Source: Alphaproteobacteria bacterium (GTDB taxonomy: Bacteria > Pseudomonadota > Alphaproteobacteria > Rhizobiales > Aestuariivirgaceae). From it: a stretch of 7,036 nucleotides of DNA. The first letter of the stretch is position 1, and each line of letters opens with the position of its first letter. Position numbers and translations under genes: made by a program. Of this stretch, positions 1 to 6,428 are shown piece after piece. The notes under the pieces were generated by a model, which was not told the origin of the DNA, did no database searches, and saw nothing but the letters and a program-made list of their open reading frames with translations. The stretch is from assembly GCA_024279045.1 (NCBI GenBank), contig JAJRRZ010000066.1:1-7036 (forward strand), written 5' to 3'.

Positions 1-6
1 ACTCCC

Positions 7-109
7 CATGTGCATTTTGGCTTCATATCAGACGGTTTTTCGTTCTTGCCAATAGCTCCACTATTGCCTGCGAACGAAAAACCGCTGCCATTTTGCCAAA
101 ATGCCCATG
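7..109. repeat. long interrupted palindrome (about 103 bp)
   Basis: Three nested pairs of arms share one centre. The outer arms 7-21 and 95-109 match at 14 of 15 positions. The middle arms 33-45 and 72-84 (CGGTTTTTCGTTC and its complement) match perfectly over 13 bp. The inner arms 50-55 and 61-66 (CAATAG/CTATTG) close a 5-nt loop, CTCCA. The stems are separated by unpaired stretches of 4-11 nt. A smaller perfect palindrome (CATTTTG-C-CAAAATG, 89-103) lies inside the right arm. It sits just upstream of a transposase fragment and is AT-richer than the genes. It could be a MITE-like or REP-like element, the hairpin end of a mobile element, or a bidirectional terminator of a gene outside the window. 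The structure is certain; its nature is not. Confidence 0.7.
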
Positions 110-141
110 AGACGCACACATTTATTGAGACCAGACCCTAG

Positions 142-309
142 TGGGACGATGGCAGCTGCGATCCACGTCTCTATCGACAGCGCAATGTCATCGAACGCTT
201 CTTTGGTCGGCTCAAGGACTTCCGGCGCATCGCCATGCGCTATGACCGATGCCCCATCAGCTTCTTCAATGCCATAACCATCGCAGCCATCGTCATCGCT
301 TTCTTATGA
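142..309 (+). pseudogene. IS5-family transposase, C-terminal fragment
   Basis: This frame is open from just after a TAG (139-141) to the TGA at 307-309 and gives about 55 residues. It contains NVIERFFGRLKDFRRIAMRYDR, the conserved C-terminal block of IS5-family (IS427-like) DDE transposases. The Glu in the IER stretch is the expected third catalytic acid. There is no start codon, and both upstream Asp residues are missing, so it is a dead remnant. The coding sequence breaks off within a few bases of position 140, where unrelated palindromic sequence begins. The stop overlaps the motif TGAGTCCTGAGCCT (307-320), a plausible right end of the element. Family assignment is firm; subgroup is an inference. 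Confidence 0.85.
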
Positions 310-387
310 GTCCTGAGCCTGGCATATTTGGCGTGGGGGGGCTTTGCGGCTAATCTTTTTTCCGGGATTGATTCGGGCCTGGACTCA
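307..387. repeat. short inverted repeat TGAGTCC ... GGACTCA, possible IS end(s)
   Basis: TGAGTCC at 307-313 is repeated inverted as GGACTCA at 381-387. The similarity extends weakly inward (TGAGTCCTGAGCC against TGAGTCCAGGCC after complementing). The left copy overlaps the transposase stop codon, where IS427-like elements often end. The right copy could be a second terminal repeat or a solo end. Neither target duplication nor a complete element is visible, so this is tentative. The stretch from 320 to 529 holds no other recognisable gene. Confidence 0.35.
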
Positions 388-529
388 ATACCTGAGAACT
401 GCCCATGAAAAGCACTCATTTGTCGAGACCGGGCCCTCGACTTTCTTGTGTGGCCAGGCGGGGGGCGGCGTGCGGTGTTTCGAGCGACATGCTTGCAGCG
501 GGCGTGGTGCCCGCATTTCGGCGCCATCG

Positions 530-3004
530 ATGCGCGCGCGGGCGGCTGCGTGGCCGTGGCTGGCCCCGATGTGGCCGGCACTGATGGTGTCCGCCTCGTC
601 CGCGCAGGCCGATGATGGCGGGCTGCAGATGCTTGATGGTGGCGTGCTGTGGCCCCTGCTGAGCGGAATGCTGGCGCTGCTGACGGCCTATGTTCTGCTG
701 CGCCGCCGTCAGGCGAGGCAACAGGCGGCGGCGCTGCGCGAAGAGCTGGAAGCCACCCGCGAGGAACTGGATCGCGCCGAACTTTTGCTGTTGTCCGAGC
801 CGCAGGTGTTGTTGCTGTGGAACGTTGCAGGCAATGATGGTGGCACCAGTGATGCCCCGTCGCCGGACACCCCGGCGGAGGTCTTCGTGCATCCGCAGTT
901 GCGTGGCGAGATGATCGGCAAGGACGTGCCGCCGGAGGATTTCGCCGCCTGGCTGAGTGAAGAGGCCGTGCAGGACATCGAGCGGCAACTGCGGCATTTG
1001 CGCGAGGATGGCACGCCTTTCAACATCTCCCTGCGCACGGCGCGCGAGGAATTGATCGAGGCCGATGGACGCATTGTCGGGCGGCGGCTGATGCTGCGTT
1101 TCCGCCCGCTGCACGGCGAGCGCCTGCGCGCGCTGAGCGATGCGCACGACCAGCGCCAGCTGCAGGAACAGGCCCGGCGGCTGACCGCCATGCTGGCATC
1201 CGCGCCGTTTCCGGTGTGGATATCGGACGGTTCGGAGCGCCTGCAATGGGCCAACGAGACATTGCTGGCGCTGCTGGGTGTGCCGTCGCTGGAGGCGGCG
1301 CGGGCCTCCGCGGTGCCACTGCTGGGCGGGGCGGAGCGTGCGGCTGCCACCCCCCTGCCCCCGCAAGACGGCTGGCAGCGCTGCGAAATGGCGGCCATCA
1401 TTGGCCAGCAGCAACGCCATTTCGAGATCTGGGAACGCGACTTTGACCGTGGCACCATCCACTGGGCACGCGAAACCACCGCCGAGAAAACGCTGGAAGA
1501 AGAGCTGCAACGGCGCAAGGCGGCGCAGACGCGCATTTTCGACCAGTTGCCCACGGCGCTAGCCATCTTTGACGAGGAGCAGCGGCTGGTGTTTTACAAC
1601 GCCGCCTACGCAAGACTGTGGGGGCTGGAGGAAACATGGCTGGCGAAGCGCCCGACGGAGGAAGAGATTCTCAACCGTCTGTATGACGCCGGCAAACTAA
1701 TACTGTCGGAAGATTTTCCGCAATGGCGGCAACGCCACCTGGATATCTACCAGCGGCAGGATACCCACCGCGAGCGCTGGCAACTGGCCCATGGCCAGGC
1801 GCTGGAGGTGATCGCCGAACCACAGCCCGGTGAAGGCGTCATCTACATGTTCGAGGACATTACCGAACACATGCGGCTGGAGGCCAACTACCGGGAGGCG
1901 CTGCAGGTACAGGAGGAAACGCTCGACAGCCTGCACGACGCGCTGGCGGTGTTCGGCACCGATGGCCGGCTAAAGCTGTTCAACCGGGTGTTCGGCGAGC
2001 TGTGGCGGCTGGACGAGGCAATCTTGCGCCTGCGCCCGCATGTGGATGAAATCATCGCCAAATGCCAGGCATTGGCCGATGATGCGCGCCTGTGGGACGA
2101 TCTGAAAGCCAGCGCCACCGGCATGCTGGACGAGCGTAAGTCCTTGGCTGGCCGCATCACCCACGCCGACGGCCATGTGCTGGACTATCTCATCACCCCG
2201 CTGCCGGATGGCAACACGCTGATCACCTGGCATGACATGACCGATGCCCTGCGCGCAGAACAGGCGCTGCGCGAGCGTGCCGCCGCGCTGGAGGAAAGCG
2301 ACCGGGCAAAGACGGCGTTCCTCGATTCCATCTCCTACGACCTGCGCACGCCGCTGACCACCATCAACGGTTATACCGAGATGCTGATTTCGGGCTATGC
2401 CGGGGCGCTGGGCGAGACACAGGCGCAATACCTGCGCAACGTGCAGGAGGCTTCCCACGAGCTGCTGGAGAAGATCGACACCATCCTTGATCTTGCCGCC
2501 ATCGATGCCGGCAAGATGGCGCTGGACATTTCCTCGTTCGAGGTGTTGCCCATGCTGGAAGAACTGGCGGAAGGTCTGGCGCCGAAACTGGAACGGCGCG
2601 ACATGGAGCTGGAAATCGAACTGGCGGAGGACGTGCGCGAGATGACCGGCGACCGCAAACGCACCATGCAGGCGCTGAGGCATCTGCTGCTCAATGCCAT
2701 CGGCTTCGGCCACAAGGGCACGGTGGTGCGCATGGGCGCGCGGCGCGATGAAGATGGCCATGTGAGCTTCTGGGTTGCCGATACCGGCCCCGGCATGGAT
2801 GCGGAAATGATGCGCCGCGCCTTCGAGCGTTTCTTCGCCCGTCCCTCGCCGGAAGGGCACCGCGGGCCGGGGCTAGGGCTGCCGTTGGTGAAGGCCATTG
2901 TCGAGCTGCACGGCGGCAAGGTGGAACTGCACTCGCGCGAAGGGCGTGGCACCACCGTCATTGCCCGCTTCCCGCAGCCGGCCATGGCGGAGCAGCAGGC
3001 ATGA
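530..3004 (+). CDS. divL: DivL-like PAS sensor kinase with Tyr at the phosphoacceptor site
   Basis: This is a membrane-anchored sensor kinase of 824 residues. In order it has a signal peptide (about 1-27, ending SAQA), one membrane segment (39-57), a charged coiled coil (58-90), a degenerate PAS-like region (88-195), three PAS-like domains (about 215-320, 333-445, 462-573), a HisKA dimerisation domain (590-665) and an HATPase domain (706-816). The ATPase motifs are intact: HLLLN at 718-722, DTGPGM at 751-756 and GPGLGLP at 779-785. The H-box reads SYDLRTPL, with Tyr603 (TAC 2336-2338) in place of the phosphorylated His. This is the hallmark of DivL, which in Caulobacter binds DivK and steers CckA and hence CtrA. 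The gene stands first in an operon and overlaps tsaE-amgK by 4 nt. I chose ATG 530 because it starts a clean signal peptide. The frame is open further upstream (ATG 344, GTG 470), and no start has a strong Shine-Dalgarno. The alternative is a DivL paralogue. Confidence 0.85.
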   Translation: MRARAAAWPWLAPMWPALMVSASSAQADDGGLQMLDGGVLWPLLSGMLALLTAYVLLRRRQARQQAAALREELEATREELDRAELLLLSEPQVLLLWNVAGNDGGTSDAPSPDTPAEVFVHPQLRGEMIGKDVPPEDFAAWLSEEAVQDIERQLRHLREDGTPFNISLRTAREELIEADGRIVGRRLMLRFRPLHGERLRALSDAHDQRQLQEQARRLTAMLASAPFPVWISDGSERLQWANETLLALLGVPSLEAARASAVPLLGGAERAAATPLPPQDGWQRCEMAAIIGQQQRHFEIWERDFDRGTIHWARETTAEKTLEEELQRRKAAQTRIFDQLPTALAIFDEEQRLVFYNAAYARLWGLEETWLAKRPTEEEILNRLYDAGKLILSEDFPQWRQRHLDIYQRQDTHRERWQLAHGQALEVIAEPQPGEGVIYMFEDITEHMRLEANYREALQVQEETLDSLHDALAVFGTDGRLKLFNRVFGELWRLDEAILRLRPHVDEIIAKCQALADDARLWDDLKASATGMLDERKSLAGRITHADGHVLDYLITPLPDGNTLITWHDMTDALRAEQALRERAAALEESDRAKTAFLDSISYDLRTPLTTINGYTEMLISGYAGALGETQAQYLRNVQEASHELLEKIDTILDLAAIDAGKMALDISSFEVLPMLEELAEGLAPKLERRDMELEIELAEDVREMTGDRKRTMQALRHLLLNAIGFGHKGTVVRMGARRDEDGHVSFWVADTGPGMDAEMMRRAFERFFARPSPEGHRGPGLGLPLVKAIVELHGGKVELHSREGRGTTVIARFPQPAMAEQQA

Positions 3005-4722
3005 GTGGTACCCCGCCGAACAACGGCGCGCATGAACTGACGCGCACCCTGCCCGATGCCGCGGCCACGGAGGCGCTGGGGCGGGAAATCGCCCTGTTCG
3101 CGCGGGCCGGCGACTGGATATTGCTGTCCGGCGACCTGGGCACGGGCAAGACGACGCTGGCGCGCGCCTTCATCCGCGCGCTGGCCGCGCCGGAAGTGGC
3201 GGAACACATGGAAGTGCCCAGCCCCACCTTCACCCTGGTGCAGCCCTACGAGGATCTGCGGATACCCGTGGCGCATGTGGATCTCTACCGCCTGGCCGAT
3301 CCGTTCGAGGTGGATGAACTGGGGCTGGAGGAACTGGCGCGCGATCATGCATTGCTGGTGGAGTGGCCCGACCGGCTCCCTGCCCTGCCCGCCGAGCGGC
3401 TGGAGGTGCATCTGGCCGATGCCGAGCAGGGACGTGCGCGGCGCGCCACCTTGCGCGGAGTCGGAGACTGGGCGACGCGGCTGCGGCGCATGCAGCAGGT
3501 GGCCGGGTTTCTGCGCCGGGCGCTGGGTGATGGACAGCAAGGCGGCACGAGCAGACAGCAGGACGGTGTGGGCCAGCAGCAGGACGGCGCGGGCCGACAG
3601 CGGGGCGATGCAGACGGCCAGCATGTGCAGCGGCGCTTCCTGCAGGGGGATGCCTCCGCGCGGCGCTACGAGCGGCTGCACACGGCGGATGGGCGGCGGA
3701 TGATCCTGATGGACATGCCGGCACGGCCTGACGGGCCAGCATTGCGCGGCGGCAAGGATTATGGCGCGCTGGTGCATCTGGCGCGCGATGTGCGGGCAGT
3801 GGCGGCGGTGAATGGCGGACTGTTGCGCCGGGGCTACTCGGCGCCAGAGGTGCTGGCGCACGACTTCGATGCCGGGCTGCTGCTGCTGGAAGACTTCGGC
3901 GATGCGGTGTTCGGCAATCTCTACCGGCAGGGGATGATGGAAGAGCTGCTGGCCGTGGCCACGGATGTGCTGGCCGACATGGCACGGCGCGACTGGCCCC
4001 GCGAGGCACCACTGCCGGATGGCTCCAGCCACACGCTGGCCGATTATGACGACGAGGCCCTGGCCATCGAGGCGGAATTGCTGATCGACTGGTTCTGGCC
4101 GCATGTGAAGAATGGCGAAACCTGCCCACCAAGGGTGCGGGAATCCTTTTTGCAGGCGCTGGCGGCGATGCTGGCCCATGCCCGCCCGGCGAGCGAACAG
4201 CCGGTGTGGGTACTGCGCGACTATCACTCGCCCAACCTCATCTGGCTGCCGGAACGCGACGGCTTGCGCCGGGTGGGGCTGATCGACACGCAGGATGCCG
4301 TGCTGGGGCCCGCGGCCTATGATCTGGTCTCGCTGCTGCAGGATGCGCGCATCAGCGTGCCGGAGGCGCTGGAGCAGCGGATGCTGGCGCACTACGTCGC
4401 GGCGCGGCAGGCGGCGGATAGCGCCTTCGATGCGGCGGCCTTCAGGTTGTCCTACGCGGTCATGGGCGCGCAGCGGGCGCTGAAGGTGCTGGGCATTTTC
4501 GCACGGCTGAACATGCGTGATGGCAAGCCCGGCTATCTGGCGCATCTGCCGCGCGTGGCGTGGTGGCTGCGGCGCAACCTGCTGCGAATCGCTGATCTGC
4601 CGCAACAGGGGGCGGGGGCACTGGCAGACATGGCCGCCTGGCTGGACGAATATCTGCCGGAAACAACCAGGCTGGCGGCCCGGCACGAGGATGAAACGCC
4701 TGCGGAAACAGAATCCACATGA
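3001..4722 (+). CDS. tsaE-amgK: bifunctional TsaE / AmgK-type sugar phosphotransferase fusion
   Basis: Two cytoplasmic enzymes are fused in 573 residues. Residues 11-160 are TsaE, the P-loop ATPase that works with TsaB-TsaD to make t6A at position 37 of ANN-decoding tRNAs. It shows Walker A GDLGTGKTT (44-52), SPTFTLV (74-80), HVDLYRL (92-98) and LVEWPDRL (119-126). Residues 210-555 form an aminoglycoside-phosphotransferase-fold kinase like AmgK, which phosphorylates MurNAc/GlcNAc at C1 using ATP. It shows GDASARRY (216-223), LLEDFGD (295-301), the catalytic loop RDYHSPNL (406-413, Asp407 and Asn412) and the metal-binding LIDTQDA (427-433, Asp429). A Gly/Gln-rich repeat linker (178-205) separates them. 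ATG 3001 overlaps the divL stop, and the gene's own stop overlaps murU, the next pathway enzyme, which supports the AmgK call. Such fusions are known in Alphaproteobacteria. Sugar specificity is inferred. Confidence 0.92.
   Translation: MSGTPPNNGAHELTRTLPDAAATEALGREIALFARAGDWILLSGDLGTGKTTLARAFIRALAAPEVAEHMEVPSPTFTLVQPYEDLRIPVAHVDLYRLADPFEVDELGLEELARDHALLVEWPDRLPALPAERLEVHLADAEQGRARRATLRGVGDWATRLRRMQQVAGFLRRALGDGQQGGTSRQQDGVGQQQDGAGRQRGDADGQHVQRRFLQGDASARRYERLHTADGRRMILMDMPARPDGPALRGGKDYGALVHLARDVRAVAAVNGGLLRRGYSAPEVLAHDFDAGLLLLEDFGDAVFGNLYRQGMMEELLAVATDVLADMARRDWPREAPLPDGSSHTLADYDDEALAIEAELLIDWFWPHVKNGETCPPRVRESFLQALAAMLAHARPASEQPVWVLRDYHSPNLIWLPERDGLRRVGLIDTQDAVLGPAAYDLVSLLQDARISVPEALEQRMLAHYVAARQAADSAFDAAAFRLSYAVMGAQRALKVLGIFARLNMRDGKPGYLAHLPRVAWWLRRNLLRIADLPQQGAGALADMAAWLDEYLPETTRLAARHEDETPAETEST
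3532..3615 (+). repeat. four degenerate 21-bp tandem units in the TsaE-AmgK linker
   Basis: Four consecutive 21-bp units encode the heptapeptides GQQGGTS, RQQDGVG, QQQDGAG and RQRGDAD. Units two and three (3553-3573 and 3574-3594) are the closest in DNA sequence, sharing GCAGGACGG. The units keep frame and encode a flexible hydrophilic tether between the two catalytic domains. Copy number probably varies between strains through slippage; this is an inference. Confidence 0.75.
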
Positions 4723-5492
4723 ACAATGACACGCCGATCACCACGGCCATGCTGCTGGCCGCCGGGCTGGGCACGCGCATGCGCCCGCTCACCGAGCACA
4801 CGCCCAAGCCGCTGATAGAAGTGGGTGGCAAGCCGCTCGTCGGCCATGCACTGGATAGCCTGCGCGCCGCCGGCGTGGAACGCGTGGTGATGAACGTCCA
4901 CTGGCTGGCCGATCAGCTGGAGCAATGGGCCGCCGCTCAGACACCACCGCCAGAGATCGCCATCTCCGACGAGCGCGCGGAGCTGCTGGAAACCGGCGGC
5001 GGGCTGCACCATGCCCTGCCGCTGCTGGGCACGGATGCGCCGTTCTTCGTGGTGAATACCGACAGCATCTGGCTCGATACCCCCGGCCAGCCGCCTGCCC
5101 TGCAACGGCTGGCCGATGCCTGGGATGACGCGCACATGGACGCGCTGCTGCTGTTGTGTCCGCTGCCGCAAGCCGTGGGCCACGGCAAGGTGGGCGATTT
5201 CGTGCTGGCGCAAGCAGCGGCAAACGAGGAGATCCCGCCCGGCGCCGCGCCGATCCGCCGTGCCGCGCCGGAAGAAAAACCGCATGCGCCGGTGTTCACC
5301 GGCATCTACATCGTGCACCCGCGGCTGTTCGCCCATGCGCCGAAACAGCGCAAGTTCTCCATGAACGTGCTGTATGACGCCGCGCTTGAAGAGGGCCGCC
5401 TGTTCGGCCTGTGGCACAGCGGCATGTGGCTGCATGTCGGCACGCCAGGTGCCATCGCCGAGGCGGAAGCGGCCATGCGCCAGTTCGCGTAA
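4719..5492 (+). CDS. murU: MurU-type N-acetylmuramate 1-phosphate uridylyltransferase
   Basis: This cytoplasmic nucleotidyltransferase (257 residues) is expected to convert MurNAc-alpha-1-phosphate and UTP to UDP-MurNAc. The step bypasses de novo MurA-MurB synthesis and is linked in other bacteria to intrinsic fosfomycin tolerance. Visible motifs are the nucleotide-binding LAAGLGTRMRPLT (13-25) with KP at 30-31, ETGGG (91-95), the metal-binding NTDSIW (113-118), FTGIYIVHP (193-201) and WLHVGTP (237-243). It is slightly longer than the Pseudomonas enzyme, mostly through extra sequence around 160-190. ATG 4719 overlaps the TGA of tsaE-amgK. Its position directly after the AmgK domain separates it from mannose- or glucose-1-phosphate nucleotidyltransferases of the same fold. 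It is the last gene of the operon; no terminator is evident before the hsp20 promoter, whose -35 box begins 8 nt after the stop. Confidence 0.88.
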   Translation: MNNDTPITTAMLLAAGLGTRMRPLTEHTPKPLIEVGGKPLVGHALDSLRAAGVERVVMNVHWLADQLEQWAAAQTPPPEIAISDERAELLETGGGLHHALPLLGTDAPFFVVNTDSIWLDTPGQPPALQRLADAWDDAHMDALLLLCPLPQAVGHGKVGDFVLAQAAANEEIPPGAAPIRRAAPEEKPHAPVFTGIYIVHPRLFAHAPKQRKFSMNVLYDAALEEGRLFGLWHSGMWLHVGTPGAIAEAEAAMRQFA

Positions 5493-5499
5493 GCCGCCC

Positions 5500-5530
5500 C
5501 TTGAAAGCCGCGTGTGGCCTTCCCATCTAT
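5500..5530 (+). promoter_or_regulatory. RpoH (sigma-32) heat-shock promoter of hsp20
   Basis: CTTGAAA (5500-5506) and CCCATCTAT (5522-5530) match the sigma-32 -35 (CTTGAAA) and -10 (CCCATNTA) consensus with a 15-nt spacer. Transcription should start near 5537. The next gene is a small heat-shock protein, the classic target of this sigma factor. The -35 box falls 8 nt after the murU stop codon. Confidence 0.85.
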
Positions 5531-5536
5531 ACTCCC

Positions 5537-5643
5537 GGAAACAGCATCCTGCAGCACAAGGCTTTGTATTATTGCCTGTTTGAGGCAAATTCCGTGTGCA
5601 CGCGGGGTGCTCGGGTCAATTCGGGAACAAGGGAGATGCCATC
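5537..5643 (+). promoter_or_regulatory. candidate ROSE-like RNA thermometer in the hsp20 leader
   Basis: The leader of about 105 nt folds by eye into consecutive hairpins. A small one (ACAA/TTGT) lies around 5557-5568. The second pairs TTGCCT 5572-5577 with AGGCAA 5583-5588. The third pairs CCGTG 5592-5596 with CGCGG 5601-5605 around a TGCA loop. The last pairs GGTGCTC 5606-5612 with GAG 5633-5635 and TGCC 5637-5640, leaving A5636 bulged and using two G-U wobbles. The last stem covers the Shine-Dalgarno AGGGAG (5630-5635), and its opposing strand contains TGCT, close to the UYGCU core of ROSE elements. Several short hairpins with a weak, bulged one over the ribosome site is the ROSE layout known in alphaproteobacterial hsp20 genes. 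No folding energy was calculated. Confidence 0.55.
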
Positions 5644-6135
5644 ATGGTGCGGTATGTGGTTCCGACTTATGCGCGCAGGGCTCGTGGCGGCGTGGATCCG
5701 TTCACCCTGATGCAGCGCGAGATGGAAAACATGCTGGAGAACTTCACCCGCGCCCTGCAGCCGGTGGAAGGCGCGGCGGAGACGGGATTCTTCTCGCCGG
5801 TGGTGGAGGCGAAGGAAGACGACAAGGGGCTGACCATCGAGGTGGATCTGCCCGGCGTCGATCCGGAAGATGTCTCCGTGGAGCTATCGGAGGGTGTGCT
5901 GACCATCAAGGCCGAGCGCAAGATGGTCAAGGACATCGACGAGGAAGAGAAAAACGGCGTGAAATATCACATCGCCGAGCGTGCCTATGGCACCTTCCTG
6001 CGGCGCTTGAGCCTGCCGTGGGAGGCCGACGAGGACAAGATCGAGGCTTCCTTCGACAAGGGCGTGCTGAAGGTCTTCGTGCCGCGCAAGGAGGAAGAGA
6101 AGAAGACGAAGAAGATCGCCGTGAAGGCGGCGTGA
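5644..6135 (+). CDS. small heat-shock protein, Hsp20 / alpha-crystallin family
   Basis: This is an ATP-independent holdase chaperone of 163 residues, which in this family forms large oligomers that bind unfolding proteins in the cytoplasm. The alpha-crystallin domain spans about 50-150: IEVDLPGVDPEDVSVEL (65-81), EGVLTIKAER (83-92), then RRLSLPWEADEDKIEASFDKG (120-140) leading into the conserved A-x-x-x-x-GVL motif. A C-terminal IAV (158-160) fits the I-x-I/V tail motif used in oligomer assembly. A Lys/Glu-rich stretch (149-157) precedes it. ATG 5644 is chosen because AAGGGAG (5629-5635) sits 8 nt upstream and because an upstream in-frame ATG at 5596 would fall inside the structured leader. 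It is monocistronic, with its own heat-shock promoter and a terminator-like stem. An exact name (ibpA, hspA) cannot be assigned. Confidence 0.93.
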   Translation: MVRYVVPTYARRARGGVDPFTLMQREMENMLENFTRALQPVEGAAETGFFSPVVEAKEDDKGLTIEVDLPGVDPEDVSVELSEGVLTIKAERKMVKDIDEEEKNGVKYHIAERAYGTFLRRLSLPWEADEDKIEASFDKGVLKVFVPRKEEEKKTKKIAVKAA

Positions 6136-6184
6136 GCTTCTCCTCTGTGCGATGATGCCATTGTGCAAGACGCCATGAACCGGG

Positions 6185-6212
6185 GCCGGCTGACGGATGT
6201 CAGCCGGCTATT
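6185..6212 (+). terminator. stem-loop terminator candidate after hsp20
   Basis: GCCGGCTGAC (6185-6194) and GTCAGCCGGC (6199-6208) form a perfect 10-bp stem with a GGAT tetraloop, 49 nt after the hsp20 stop. It is followed only by TATT, so the U-tract is poor. It probably ends the hsp20 transcript, but the right arm also marks the breakpoint of an IS30-like fragment. Confidence 0.65.
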
Positions 6213-6271
6213 GCATGTAAACGGGCTATCGCTTCTCTTTCCTTATAACTCAGATGCTTGTAAGCTGTCAT
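6203..6271 (-). pseudogene. IS30-family transposase, N-terminal fragment
   Basis: Read on the minus strand from ATG 6271-6269, 23 codons give MTAYKHLSYKEREAIARLHA and a short tail. This resembles the helix-turn-helix start of IS30-family transposases (HLS-x-x-ER-x-x-I-x-x-L). The reading then meets TGA at 6202-6200 inside the perfect stem-loop downstream of hsp20, so the element is cut after about 65 coding bases. Upstream on that strand, about 6272-6350 would hold the element's leader and terminal repeat; the exact end is not evident. The match is short, so IS30 membership is likely rather than proven. Confidence 0.6.
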
Positions 6272-6382
6272 GGCAATACCCCATTGTGGTCTGCATAACC
6301 CGGAGCGATGCTGTCTTAGGTCATATGGACGAAAAAACTCAGGTTGACGTCGAAGGATTCCCAGGGAAGCGAACATGTGATT

Positions 6383-6428
6383 CATGGGATGCCATCTTAT
6401 TCCTTCTGCAAGGGAGATGGCATCCATG
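6383..6428 (+). promoter_or_regulatory. hairpin sequestering the transposase ribosome site and start codon
   Basis: GGATGCCATCT (6387-6397) is a perfect inverted copy of AGATGGCATCC (6415-6425). The pairing extends to CATG (6383-6386) against the start codon and its neighbours (6425-6428) with one bulged G. The loop is 17 nt and ends in part of the Shine-Dalgarno AGGGAG (6411-6416). RNA read in from outside would have the start blocked, as known for other insertion sequences. A transcript initiated inside the left arm would escape. Confidence 0.65.

Noticed and set aside
33..84. integron attC-like site
   Set aside because: Palindromic, but the core GTTRRRY/RYYYAAC boxes are not present.
344..529. 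62-codon upstream extension of divL
   Set aside because: It is in frame, but no domain is recognisable and it runs through possible IS-end sequence; the signal peptide begins cleanly at 530. GTG 470 remains possible.
416..1510. 364-codon minus-strand open frame over the divL 5' half
   Set aside because: Same shadow pattern, no motifs, and it opposes a convincing kinase reading.
2395..4686. 763-codon open frame on the minus strand
   Set aside because: It lies antisense to divL and tsaE-amgK, has a Gln/His/Arg-rich composition and no recognisable domain; it is a by-product of GC-rich codon use.
5596..5643. 16-codon N-terminal extension of Hsp20 from ATG 5596
   Set aside because: It would place coding sequence in the structured leader and ignore the well-placed Shine-Dalgarno at 5629-5635.
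5514..6155. 213-codon plus-strand frame overlapping hsp20
   Set aside because: It is a +/-1 shadow of hsp20 with Gly/Arg-rich low-complexity translation and begins between the -35 and -10 promoter elements.
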